Source: a virus
IMG/VR virus record: IMGVR_UViG_3300047319_000394
Coordinates: 1-45,751 of that record
Length of the DNA: 45,751 nt
Reading direction: 5' to 3' (one strand)
Shown here: positions 38,893 through 45,395 of the stretch, in pieces
Numbering within the stretch: the first letter of the stretch is position 1
How the letters are laid out: each line of letters begins with the position of its first letter
The notes under the pieces: generated by a model
The model's input: the letters and a program-made list of their open reading frames with translations, nothing else
The model's database searches: none
What the model was told of the DNA's origin: nothing
Made by a program: the position numbers and the translations under genes

Positions 38893-39702
38893 CTAGTCGT
38901 GGAATTTACAGACGCCGTAGCCGCCGCAGTAGACCGGCGAACAGAGCATCGAGCGCGGATTCGGCGGGAAGATTCCGCTCTTTAGCATCCGTCCTGCCAT
39001 CTCGATCAGCCCCGGCGAATCGGCGTCGCCGACGAGCGGCGTCCGGCTGTCGCCAATTTCGCCGCAGCCGACGCGGGCGTTCGCCGCGACCTGCAGGCCG
39101 ATGATCTCGTCCGGCGCATCCAGCACTCGCTCGAGCGCGGCCTCGGCCATGATGCGATAGATGCCCGTTTGCAGATGGTGCCCCTTGGTAACGGCGCGGC
39201 CGTCTGCGCCGACTGCGCGCCCGCCGCTCTTGATGTCGCTGATACCCTCGCGGCCGTCCCCGGTGACGCGCACGCGATCGGTCGTGCCGTTGATCCGCAC
39301 GACGCCGGATTCGGTCGTAATGTCGAGCGCGTTGCATGCGATCTCGACGGCCCGGTACTGGTGCGACGGCGCGATCTGCTCGGCATAATTGCGCGTCAGC
39401 GATAGGCCTATGCTCTCGGCCTTGACCATCTTGAAGTCGTCGTCCCAGACGACCTCCTGCGCCGGCTTCTCAAGCGTTTCGACTAACGCGCCGAGCGCCT
39501 CGGACAGATTGCCGGCGTCGCCGTTGACGCGCGGCGTATCGTATACCGCGGTCGCCTTGTGCAGCGCCGTGCCCAGCTGCGACTTGCCGCGCGCTGGCGT
39601 CCGCATCCCGCGCACGTTTTGGTAGTACCAGCGCAAGCTGCAATCGAACAGCGTCGGCCAGGATGACGCGCGGATCGTTCCGAGGATTGCCGGCTCGCTC
39701 AC
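38893..39702 (-). CDS. PD-(D/E)XK exonuclease, RecB/Cas4-like, with Cys cluster
   Basis: 269 aa from GTG 39702. Nuclease residues: His48 in LGTALHKA, Asp142 in NGTTDRV, Asp156 and Lys158 in ISDIKSG, and Gln178 in HHLQTGIY. Cys21 near the start and Cys254, Cys259, Cys265 near the end resemble the one-plus-three cysteine arrangement of Fe-S RecB-family nucleases, though the first gap is four residues, not two. It probably resects DNA ends for RecT, the next gene. GTGA overlap upstream. Confidence 0.88.
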   Translation of the reverse strand: MSEPAILGTIRASSWPTLFDCSLRWYYQNVRGMRTPARGKSQLGTALHKATAVYDTPRVNGDAGNLSEALGALVETLEKPAQEVVWDDDFKMVKAESIGLSLTRNYAEQIAPSHQYRAVEIACNALDITTESGVVRINGTTDRVRVTGDGREGISDIKSGGRAVGADGRAVTKGHHLQTGIYRIMAEAALERVLDAPDEIIGLQVAANARVGCGEIGDSRTPLVGDADSPGLIEMAGRMLKSGIFPPNPRSMLCSPVYCGGYGVCKFHD

Positions 39703-39896
39703 GACTGATCGTCCTTCGCCTGCTGGACCTTGACGCCGTCCGCCATGAGTTCCGCGATTTCCTTCGGCTTGGCGACCTCGGCCGAGTAGTGCGCGGCGGC
39801 GAAGCGGACGGCGGTTGCTGCACTGGTCGCTAGGATCAGCCGGTCGTCGTCGCTGTTTTTGGTATCGCGGACGCGATAAATTCTCGTTGCGCTCAC
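39699..39896 (-). CDS. small hypothetical protein
   Basis: 65 aa from GTG 39896, with an AGGAG site six bases upstream inside the previous gene. Starts SATRIYRVRD and contains LILATSAATAVRFAA, a pattern like small phage proteins that process host signals, but unassigned. Stop overlaps the exonuclease GTG. Confidence 0.65.
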   Translation of the reverse strand: MSATRIYRVRDTKNSDDDRLILATSAATAVRFAAAHYSAEVAKPKEIAELMADGVKVQQAKDDQS

Positions 39897-40060
39897 TTAG
39901 TTCTCCTGATTGGCGCGACCTTGGTCGCTTGTTCGGCCTTCGCTTGCGCGTCGGCCTCGGCTTGCGCTTTCTGCTCGCGGCGGATGCGCTTGAAAGTCTC
40001 CGCGATATTGGTATGCGACGCCGGAACGTATTTGAACGTCGGGTCTAGGATTGACCGCAT
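39893..40060 (-). CDS. small basic coiled-coil protein
   Basis: 55 aa, MRSILDPTFKYVPASHTN at the start, then IAETFKRIRREQK and a Lys/Ala/Glu helix. Its GGGAGG site four bases upstream is one of the best in the window, and its TGA overlaps the next GTG. The Y.PA..T.I..TF.RIR pattern recurs in small phage proteins. It overlaps a longer open frame on the same strand, discussed separately. Confidence 0.7.
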   Translation of the reverse strand: MRSILDPTFKYVPASHTNIAETFKRIRREQKAQAEADAQAKAEQATKVAPIRRTK

Positions 40061-40148
40061 TATTACCTCCCGTATGGAGCCAGATTAGAATTGCTAGCGA
40101 TCCGATGAATATAACGCGATCCATCGTATTGTCGGTCGGCAGGTTCAT
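39897..40148 (-). CDS. possible overlapping membrane-protein ORF
   Basis: 83 codons from ATG 40148, which overlaps the upstream stop (ATGA). The first 30 residues (MDRVIFIGSLAILIWL) form a membrane helix. The remaining 50 overlap the 55-aa gene in another frame and look low-quality (Arg/Ser-rich). It may be a real short membrane protein with a tail read through the neighbour, or just a coupling frame covering the 87-base gap. Confidence 0.3.
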   Translation of the reverse strand: MNLPTDNTMDRVIFIGSLAILIWLHTGGNNAVNPRPDVQIRSGVAYQYRGDFQAHPPRAESASRGRRASEGRTSDQGRANQEN

Positions 40149-40315
40149 CGCCGGACGTAGAACAAGGAAACGAGGAAAATGGCGAACCATATCGCCGCGA
40201 CTCTCGGATGCTCGGCGTACCAAATCCACATCACGCCGTCCACGATCAGCAGCGGCCAGAGGATTTTCCAGATGATCGCGCCCGGGTCCGGCGTGTAGCT
40301 GCGGTGCGATTTCAT
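40145..40315 (-). CDS. small two-helix membrane protein
   Basis: 56 aa. Hydrophobic helices at residues 14-32 (IIWKILWPLLIVDGVMWIW) and 39-52 (VAAIWFAIFLVSLF). The ATG overlaps the stop of the upstream gene. No family recognised. Membrane proteins in early operons sometimes act in superinfection exclusion; not shown here. Confidence 0.6.
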   Translation of the reverse strand: MKSHRSYTPDPGAIIWKILWPLLIVDGVMWIWYAEHPRVAAIWFAIFLVSLFYVRR

Positions 40316-40578
40316 ACCGGCTTCTGACCGAACGATTCGAGCACATTCTGGCAGGCGTCCAGCGCGCCGCGAATAGCGCCGGCATCGAACGCCAACTTGA
40401 CGACGGCCAAAACCTGTTCCCGCGTGGCGATGCCGAGCGCGACATTAGTCGCCAGTTCGTCGCCTAGCGCAATGATGCCAGCGTCCGGCTCGCGCGCTGT
40501 CTGGCGCTCCGGCGCTATCTTGCACTCCGTGCCCAGAAAGTCGGGCGGGTCCATCGCCTCGTTGCGGTGCTCAATCAT
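40312..40578 (-). CDS. small hypothetical protein
   Basis: 88 aa from ATG 40578 (AAGGGG upstream; ATGA overlap). Starts MIEHRNEAMDPPDF; helical C-terminus TREQVLAVVKLAFDAGAI.GALDAC. No family recognised. Upstream open frame to 40656 overlaps the next gene and was not used. Confidence 0.55.
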   Translation of the reverse strand: MIEHRNEAMDPPDFLGTECKIAPERQTAREPDAGIIALGDELATNVALGIATREQVLAVVKLAFDAGAIRGALDACQNVLESFGQKPV

Positions 40579-40709
40579 CCCGCCGCCCCTTGAATCGCCA
40601 GCAGCGCCATGAAGCGCGCGATGGCAACGGCCAGCATCCGGCGCGTCCGCTCGCAAGCGTGGCGGGCGTGTACGACGGCAGAAAGCAGGAAAATTGCGGC
40701 CTTGCTCAT
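40575..40709 (-). CDS. 44-aa small protein
   Basis: Begins MSKAAIFLLSAVVHARH and is helical and hydrophobic at both ends with a basic middle. A G-rich GGGGGGGAG site precedes the ATG. Overlaps on both sides are ATGA. Possibly a small membrane-active peptide; no family recognised. Confidence 0.5.
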   Translation of the reverse strand: MSKAAIFLLSAVVHARHACERTRRMLAVAIARFMALLAIQGAAG

Positions 40710-41050
40710 TGCTCCCCCCCGATCAGTTTACGTTTCACTTCGTCGCGCTCCCACGTTGGCATCGAGTTGGTCCTGAACGTCACCCATCGATCAACGATGC
40801 GGCAGGCGGCGCGCAGCGCGTTCATGTAGCTATCGTCGCTCCCCTTGACCGTCTCCGCGATGACGACGGACACATCCGACATATCAATCGCCGCGCTGGC
40901 GATGAACTCGGCGAACTTCGGATCGTTCGACTCGGCCTCGTCGCGCGCCTTTTCCTCCAGCGCCTGCTGCAGCCGATTGGCGAAGTTGTACGGGAGCGTC
41001 GACCACGTTGCGACGCCAGCGCCGTAGACTGGACCGCTGCCGGCGCTCAT
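40706..41050 (-). CDS. hypothetical protein
   Basis: 114 aa from ATG 41050; the frame extends to 41236 but that part overlaps the zinc-ribbon gene in another frame. Contains YNFANRLQQALEEKARDEAE, FAEFIASAAIDMSDVSVVIAE and a basic C-terminus DEVKRKLIGGEQ. Probably all helical. Unknown function. Confidence 0.6.
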   Translation of the reverse strand: MSAGSGPVYGAGVATWSTLPYNFANRLQQALEEKARDEAESNDPKFAEFIASAAIDMSDVSVVIAETVKGSDDSYMNALRAACRIVDRWVTFRTNSMPTWERDEVKRKLIGGEQ

Positions 41051-41175
41051 GGCTTCGCCTTCGCAGCGCGGCGTTTGATGGCGCAGCCGTAGCAAGTGCG
41101 CGGCTTGCGCTTCGCCCATTTCAGCACGAACAGATCGCCAGAGCAGACGCGGCAAGTATCGCGGCGGAATTTCAT
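41047..41175 (-). CDS. 42-aa zinc-ribbon protein
   Basis: Two CxxC pairs (CRVC and CYGC) separated by a basic segment, then a Lys/Arg-rich tail. Likely a small zinc-binding, DNA-contacting protein. ATGA overlap on both sides. Confidence 0.6.
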   Translation of the reverse strand: MKFRRDTCRVCSGDLFVLKWAKRKPRTCYGCAIKRRAAKAKP

Positions 41176-41378
41176 GGCTGCGCCTTCGCAATGGCAGCGC
41201 GGATCGGCTCCAGACCGTGCGCGCAACCGTCGTCATTCTCGATAATGTCTAGCGCCAATTTCAGCACCGCGAGCAGATCGGGCGCGGCAGCGATTAGCGC
41301 GGCGTTGGCCTGCTGCTCTGTATCGGCGGCAAAGTCTTGGCCGAGACAACCAGTCTCGCGTCCCAACGGTACATCCAC
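41172..41378 (-). CDS. small phage protein of the AAPDLL type
   Basis: 68 aa from GTG 41378. The central DTEQQANAALIAAAPDLLAVL is a phrase repeated in many small phage early proteins of unknown role. The first 20 residues overlap the upstream gene by 85 bases in another frame, so the start may lie further in. C-terminal helix PIRAAIAKAQP. Confidence 0.6.
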   Translation of the reverse strand: MDVPLGRETGCLGQDFAADTEQQANAALIAAAPDLLAVLKLALDIIENDDGCAHGLEPIRAAIAKAQP

Positions 41379-41482
41379 CGGACAGCCTGCTCAGCCGCGA
41401 CCTGCGACTCCGCGATGATCTTGATCGTTGAGTCGTTCACTTTCACGCTATATGTATGCAGTCCTACCTTCGTTGCTTCCAT
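41294..41482 (-). CDS. first gene of leftward operon, small hypothetical protein
   Basis: 62 aa from ATG 41482, with GGGAG six bases upstream. Starts MEATKVGLHTYSVKVND and contains STIKIIAESQVAAEQAVRW. Lies about 40 bases downstream of the candidate leftward promoter, so it is the promoter-proximal early gene. No family recognised. Confidence 0.6.
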   Translation of the reverse strand: MEATKVGLHTYSVKVNDSTIKIIAESQVAAEQAVRWMYRWDARLVVSAKTLPPIQSSRPTPR

Positions 41483-41521
41483 CTCGTTCTCCCGTTTCGC
41501 CGCCCCATGCGGCATAGATGG

Positions 41522-41549
41522 ATAGTACGCCTTTGCGTAGCCATTGCAA
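41522..41549 (-). promoter_or_regulatory. candidate leftward promoter
   Basis: On the minus strand: TTGCAA (41549-41544), 16 bases, TACTAT (41527-41522). It would drive the operon from 41482 leftwards. The palindrome at 41526-41539 lies over its spacer and -10, so a bound regulator would block it. Confidence 0.45.
41526..41539. promoter_or_regulatory. operator candidate O1, perfect palindrome
   Basis: TACGC CTTT GCGTA, five-base arms with a four-base centre, overlapping the leftward -10. A close relative lies at 41624-41637 and a half-site relative at 41559-41572. The set is a plausible array for the Cro-like protein encoded next. Confidence 0.5.
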
Positions 41550-41558
41550 TAGCCTTGA

Positions 41559-41572
41559 TACGCTTTTCGATA
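41559..41572. promoter_or_regulatory. operator candidate O2, degenerate
   Basis: TACGC TTTT CGATA: the left arm equals O1, the right arm is altered. Listed because its spacing and length match O1. Confidence 0.25.
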
Positions 41573-41578
41573 AAATAG

Positions 41579-41595
41579 TGTGCGATTATCGCACA
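41579..41595. promoter_or_regulatory. 17-bp perfect palindrome
   Basis: TGTGCGAT T ATCGCACA, eight-base arms about one central base. It sits in the middle of the control region, upstream of the rightward -10. Its sequence differs from O1, so a second regulator (phage or host) may bind here. Confidence 0.55.
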
Positions 41596-41612
41596 ATAGC
41601 CATATACCGGCT

Positions 41613-41618
41613 TTACAA
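41613..41618 (+). promoter_or_regulatory. candidate -10 of rightward promoter
   Basis: TACAAT, five of six to consensus, 30 bases before the GTG of the Cro-like gene. No clear -35 at 16-18 bases. Transcripts would start near 41625, inside O4 (41624-41637). Confidence 0.35.
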
Positions 41619-41623
41619 TGGAT

Positions 41624-41637
41624 TGCGCTTAGGCGTA
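41624..41637. promoter_or_regulatory. operator candidate O4
   Basis: TGCGC TTAG GCGTA, one arm mismatch from O1. Just outside it, AGGCGTAC (41631-41638) is the reverse complement of GTACGCCT at 41525-41532. It lies at the expected rightward start point. Confidence 0.45.
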
Positions 41638-41647
41638 CAGTCCAACC

Positions 41648-41848
41648 GTGACCTATCAAGACATCCTAGATTATTTCGGAAACGGTTCGCTGACGCCTGC
41701 GGCTCGGGCGCTCGGCCTTCCGGTGACGACCGTCAACAAGTGGCGCGACGGCGTGCCCTACGGCCGCCAGTGCGAGATTCAGCTTCGGACGGCCGGCAAG
41801 CTCGTCGCCGATCCGCCGCAGCGTAACGGAGCCGAGCAAGGTGCCTAA
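41648..41848 (+). CDS. Cro-like HTH regulator
   Basis: 66 aa from GTG 41648. YQDILDYFGNGSLTPAARALGLPVTTVNKW is a helix-turn-helix of the Cro/YdaS type, followed by the usual VPYGRQCEIQLRTAGKL. It should bind the palindromes in the upstream divergent region and repress one or both promoters. No partner repressor was recognised on the other strand. Confidence 0.85.
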   Translation: MTYQDILDYFGNGSLTPAARALGLPVTTVNKWRDGVPYGRQCEIQLRTAGKLVADPPQRNGAEQGA

Positions 41849-42047
41849 CGCTACCCGCTTCCGCGCCGCCAACGGTCGCTACGCCAATCGCGAGCAGTTC
41901 GCTTGGGTCGAGGCCCCGACCGGCGCGTTCCGGCCTAGCCTTACCGTGGAGCCGAGCCGCCCGGATATTCCGACGTTGACCGACGCTGTAACCGAGCGGA
42001 TGCCGTTCTGGTGGCGCTGGTGGCTGTTCCTGAGCGGGCAGACGTGA
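41841..42047 (+). CDS. small hypothetical protein
   Basis: 68 aa from GTG 41841, with GGAG upstream, overlapping the cro-like gene by eight bases. Starts PNATRFRAANGRYANREQF; the C-terminus is Trp-rich (FWWRWWLFL), perhaps membrane-associated. Unknown function. Confidence 0.55.
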   Translation: MPNATRFRAANGRYANREQFAWVEAPTGAFRPSLTVEPSRPDIPTLTDAVTERMPFWWRWWLFLSGQT

Positions 42048-42854
42048 GTGGACAACAGCTTACCGTTGGCTCCCTGTTCGCCGGAATTGGCGGATTCGAC
42101 CTCGGGCTTGAGCGAGCCGGGATGCGCGTCATCTGGCAGTCCGAGATCGATCCCTACGCCTGCGCCGTCCTGCGGAAGCACTGGCCTACTGTTCCCAACC
42201 TTGGAGACATACGAGGAATCACGGCCAAGACTGTGGCAGACGCCATCGGTGGAGGATGCAGGACGGCAGGGCAGCGAGAAGGCTTGGAAGGAGTGGACGG
42301 ATGGCGGCAGGACGACGCAATGCCGACTGCGAAATCAAGTTATGTCGATGTCCTCTGTGGCGGCTTCCCCTGCCAGGACATCAGCAACGCGGGGAAACGG
42401 ACAGGGATCGACGGCGAGCGGTCAGGATTATGGAGCGAGTACGCCAGAGTTATTGGCGAGCTACGACCCCGCTACGTCATCGTGGAGAACGTCGCAGCTT
42501 TGCTTGGACGGGGAATTGAGCGAGTTCTCGGAGACCTGGCCGCGCTCGGGTTTGACGCGGAATGGCATTGCATACCGGCTTCCGCAGTTGGTGCGCCTCA
42601 CCGACGCGACCGAGTCTGGATTATTGCCTACGCCAAACGAGTCGGGACCACAAGGACGGAGAAGCTCCGCGCTATCGGGACGAGATATTGCAACAGGACA
42701 CGCTGGGCAGGGTGCTTGGTGGATCACTGAACCCAACGTGGGTCGAGTGGCTCATGGGATACCCAGCCGAGTGGACCGCCTTAGATGCCTCGGCAATGCC
42801 ATCGTCCCGCAGATCGCGGAAATCATCGGGCGGGCGATAGTGAGCGCACAGTGA
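42044..42854 (+). pseudogene. C5-cytosine DNA methyltransferase, split by one extra base
   Basis: From GTG 42044 the first frame carries motif I (TVGSLFAGIGGFDLG, 8-20), motif IV with catalytic Cys110 (GGFPCQDIS), motif VI ENV (148-150) and motif VIII (RRDRVWIIAYA), then turns to nonsense and stops at 42730. The +1 frame over 42700-42854 carries the missing end (VGRVAHGIPSRVDRLRCLGNA), including motif X-like IVPQIAEIIGRAI. Removing one A from AAA at 42635-42637 joins the two into a 269-aa enzyme. A sequencing error, a true mutation or +1 frameshifting are possible. About 40 extra residues lie between DIRG and motif IV. Likely protects phage DNA from host restriction. Confidence 0.85.
42048..42840 (+). 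CDS. overprinted ORF in methyltransferase gene (SETWPRSG/WVEWLMGYP family)
   Basis: GTG 42048, just after the preceding TGA, opens a +1 frame with LWQTPSVEDAGRQGSEKAW, SYDPATSSWRTSQL, FSETWPRSGLTRNG and LLPTPN. The sense then passes to a third frame: TSRDHKDGEAPRYRDE and SLNPTWVEWLMGYPAEWTAL, ending at 42840. I recognise these phrases from a family of phage proteins of unknown function. Removing the same A at 42635-42637 that repairs the methyltransferase also makes this a single 263-aa ORF. It may be truly dual-coding, or the family may be a frame echo of the conserved methyltransferase. Confidence 0.5.
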
Positions 42855-43279
42855 GCGTCCTCCGCCCGACCGAGGAATGGCTGCGCGCGCACCGCGCCGG
42901 CCACGTTGACACGTCCGGCGTCGCGCTGCCACAAGCCGCCGGCAAATACCCGCCAGTGGCCGAGCGTGACGTCCTAGGGGCTATTCTGGAGTGGCTCCCC
43001 TACTGCAAAGCCGTGGCATGGTTCGCCCGCATGAACTCCGGCGGCTATGAGATAAAGGGCCAGTTCGTCCGCTTCGGCTTCAAGGGCTGTCCGGACATCA
43101 TCGGCCAACTGCGCGACGGCAGGTTCCTCGGCATCGAGGTCAAGCGCCCCGGGGCCGAGCCGACCGAGGCGCAGGTCGAGTTCCTAGGCAAAGTCCAGCG
43201 TCACCGCGGCGTCGCGTTCGTGGCGCACAGTCTCGAAGACGTGCAGACCAGCTTTGCGGTCATGGCGAAAGGGAAGTGA
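42851..43279 (+). CDS. VRR-NUC domain nuclease
   Basis: 142 aa from GTG 42851 (GTGA overlap with the methyltransferase end). Core: Glu39 region ERDVLGAILEWL, then GFKGCPDIIGQL with Asp82, FLGIEVKRPG with Glu96 and Lys98, and TEAQVEFLGKVQRHRGVAFVA. This is the PD-(D/E)XK VRR-NUC family, seen as stand-alone Holliday-junction-like or branched-DNA nucleases in phages. Probably acts in replication/recombination. Confidence 0.9.
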   Translation: MSVLRPTEEWLRAHRAGHVDTSGVALPQAAGKYPPVAERDVLGAILEWLPYCKAVAWFARMNSGGYEIKGQFVRFGFKGCPDIIGQLRDGRFLGIEVKRPGAEPTEAQVEFLGKVQRHRGVAFVAHSLEDVQTSFAVMAKGK

Positions 43280-43596
43280 TGTCATTGCGAATAGACGTTC
43301 ATGTTTACAACGGCGACGTCGGGCTAGAGGGCAAGCTCGACCATGCAATCTCGCTACTTAACGCCCTGCTCACCCAAGGAAACCGAATTATGTCTACTCT
43401 CGCCGATGTACAAGCAGCCGTAACCGCCGAAGATACCGTTGTCGACTCCGCGATCGCCCTGCTGCAAGGGCTGGCCGCGCAGATCGCCGCGCTGCAGCCG
43501 AATCAGGCCGCGATCGACGCGCTCGCCGCTGACGTGACCAGCAAGACCACGGCGCTCGCCGCCGCAGTCGCAGCGAACACGCCAGCAGCGCCGTAA
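43279..43596 (+). CDS. small coiled-coil protein
   Basis: 105 aa from ATG 43279 (TGATG overlap; GTG 43276 is also possible). N-terminus SLRIDVHVYNGD..LEGKLDHAISLL, then an Ala/Val/Thr-rich coiled coil (TLADVQAAVTAEDTVVDSAI) to the end. A second ATG at 43390 begins MSTLADVQ. Similar two-part proteins occur in many phages; role unknown. Confidence 0.65.
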   Translation: MSLRIDVHVYNGDVGLEGKLDHAISLLNALLTQGNRIMSTLADVQAAVTAEDTVVDSAIALLQGLAAQIAALQPNQAAIDALAADVTSKTTALAAAVAANTPAAP

Positions 43597-43607
43597 AACC
43601 CGCACTA

Positions 43608-43646
43608 CGGCCCCGCCGCGCGCGACAGGTGCGGTAGGGCCGCTTT
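43608..43646 (+). terminator. hairpin, possible weak terminator
   Basis: CGGCCC (43608-43613) pairs with GGGCCG (43637-43642), and CCGC (43616-43619) with GCGG (43631-43634), across a two-base mismatch, followed by CTTT. The T-run is short, so it may only pause transcription or protect RNA. Confidence 0.4.
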
Positions 43647-43675
43647 CCGATTCAATCAGCCTGGGAGGGCGCGTA

Positions 43676-43969
43676 ATGGCCGCGGCAACGAATATCCGAG
43701 ATACTTCCCTCGAAGCCTACCGGCGCGCGAGCATCACGCCGCGCCAGGCCGAGATTGTCCAATTCATCCAACGCGAGCGGGCTGGTGACTTTACCCGCGG
43801 CGAGATCGCTCACTACGCCGCCATCCCGATCAACTGCGTCTGCCCGCGCGTGCTCGAGCTCATCGAGGCCGGAGTGCTCATGGAAATGCCGCGCCGGAAG
43901 TGCCGGTTCTCCGGGCGCGCGGCATATCCGGTCGCGCTCGTGCCGCGGCAATCGCCGCTGCCGCTATGA
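43676..43969 (+). CDS. winged-helix DNA-binding protein
   Basis: 97 aa. GGGAGG precedes ATG 43676. ASITPRQAEIVQFIQRERAGDFTRGEIAHYAAIP followed by VCPRVLELIEAGVL is a winged-helix pattern (helix-turn-helix plus wing). Probably a regulator of early genes or a replication accessory. ATGA overlap with the methyltransferase. Confidence 0.72.
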   Translation: MAAATNIRDTSLEAYRRASITPRQAEIVQFIQRERAGDFTRGEIAHYAAIPINCVCPRVLELIEAGVLMEMPRRKCRFSGRAAYPVALVPRQSPLPL

Positions 43970-45270
43970 TAAACGAGTGTTACGTCGGCGACGTTCGGGA
44001 CGGCCTGCGGGCGATGATCGCGGCTGGCGTTCGGGCGCAGACTTGCGTTACTTCGCCGCCGTATTGGGGGTTAAGAGATTACGGGACAGCGAAATGGGAT
44101 GGCGGGGATGGCGAATGTTCGCATCTACAACCGGCTACTGGATCGACCCAGAACAAAGGCAACAATGGACGCAATGGGACGCCGTTCGGGGAATTGTGCG
44201 GACTCTGCGGCGCGACCCGCGTCGACCGCCAGATCGGGCTCGAGTCGACAATTGGCGAGTACGTCGAAACGATGGTCGATGTGTTCCGGCTGGTCCGCGA
44301 TGTGCTGGCCGACGATGGGACGCTTTGGCTCAATCTGGGTGACTCGTACAGCGCATCACCAGCAGGAAATCGCGTCCCAAGCGGTATGTCACAGATAGGC
44401 GGCAAGCGCGGGGAAACCCCGCTATCGGCCTATAACACGCAGCCCAAAGAGTTCGGCCCGCTTAAGCCCAAAGACATCTGCGGCATCCCCTGGCGCGTCG
44501 CCTTCGCGCTACAGGCCGACGGCTGGTGGCTGCGGCAGGACATCATTTGGGCGAAGCCTAACCCGATGCCGGAGAGCGTTACCGACCGCTGCACGAAGTC
44601 GCACGAGTACCTGTTCCTGCTGGCGAAGCGGGAACGGTATTACTACGATGCGGCGGCGATTGCGGAAGAAGGAAGCGGGCGCGTACCGGGCAATGTAATA
44701 CCACAAAAGATAGACAGCTCTCGAAACGATGGCGGCATTGCCGGAATATATGCGGCGCAGCAGCGTGAGCAACTTACGCGCAATCGACGATCTGTCTGGA
44801 CGATAGCTACGGAATCCTACGCCGACGCCCACTTCGCCACGTTCCCGACAGCGCTGGTCGAGCCGTGCATCATGGCCGGAACGAGCGAGCGAGGCCACTG
44901 TCCGGCGTGCGGCAAGGGATGGGAGCGCGTTATCGAACGCGTGGGCGGCCCGCCGCGGGGAGATCATCGCGCGAATCATGACGTCGATAATTGCAAGACC
45001 GCGCACGCTACCGGAACGGTCGCGGGCAGCGCGTTGAGTTCCATTTATGCGAAGTATGGCTATGCGGAGAACAGGACTACCGGCTGGCAACCGACGTGCT
45101 CCTGCGGTCTTGATCCGGTTCCGGCCGTCGTCCTCGATCCATTCATGGGAAGCGGAACCGTCGCCCAGGTTGCTCAGTCCCTTGGGCGGCGATGGGCTGG
45201 ATGTGAACTGAATCCCGAGTATGTTGCGATGCAGCGCAAGCGGGCAGCGCAGCTAGGTCTGGCGTTCTAA
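43966..45270 (+). CDS. DNA methyltransferase (N4-cytosine/N6-adenine, beta class)
   Basis: 434 aa from ATG 43966. Motif IV TSPPYWGLRDYG is at residues 29-40 and motif I DPFMGSGTVAQVA near 391-403, followed by GCELNPEYV, so the order IV...I is the beta class. A Cys-rich insert (CGLCGATRVDRQ) and a second zinc-binding site (CPACGKGW, then CSCG) sit between, as in many phage DNA methylases. TSPPYW occurs in both N4C and N6A enzymes, so the base is not decided. Probably guards against host restriction. Confidence 0.92.
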   Translation: MINECYVGDVRDGLRAMIAAGVRAQTCVTSPPYWGLRDYGTAKWDGGDGECSHLQPATGSTQNKGNNGRNGTPFGELCGLCGATRVDRQIGLESTIGEYVETMVDVFRLVRDVLADDGTLWLNLGDSYSASPAGNRVPSGMSQIGGKRGETPLSAYNTQPKEFGPLKPKDICGIPWRVAFALQADGWWLRQDIIWAKPNPMPESVTDRCTKSHEYLFLLAKRERYYYDAAAIAEEGSGRVPGNVIPQKIDSSRNDGGIAGIYAAQQREQLTRNRRSVWTIATESYADAHFATFPTALVEPCIMAGTSERGHCPACGKGWERVIERVGGPPRGDHRANHDVDNCKTAHATGTVAGSALSSIYAKYGYAENRTTGWQPTCSCGLDPVPAVVLDPFMGSGTVAQVAQSLGRRWAGCELNPEYVAMQRKRAAQLGLAF

Positions 45271-45395
45271 GGTTTCCCGTGGAACGTTCGTGAAACATTC
45301 AACCTTTCAAGCGCTCGGCTAGGCCCCATGCCGAAACGTCCGTCGCCCTCCCACGCCGGACTGCCGGGCGCTCCCTTTTCAATATCGAGATAAAT
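45271..45395 (+). other. intergenic region before replication-region gene
   Basis: The 125 bases hold no convincing gene. A 21-codon frame (45328-45393, MPKRPSPSHAGLPG...) ends just before the next start and could couple translation, but its ribosome site is poor. No clear promoter hexamers or terminator T-run seen. Confidence 0.35.

Noticed and set aside
40149-40445. Upstream extension of the leftward frame ending at 39897
   Set aside because: Overlaps two better-supported small genes in other frames and reads as Arg/Ser-rich noise; only the part from ATG 40148 was kept, at low confidence.
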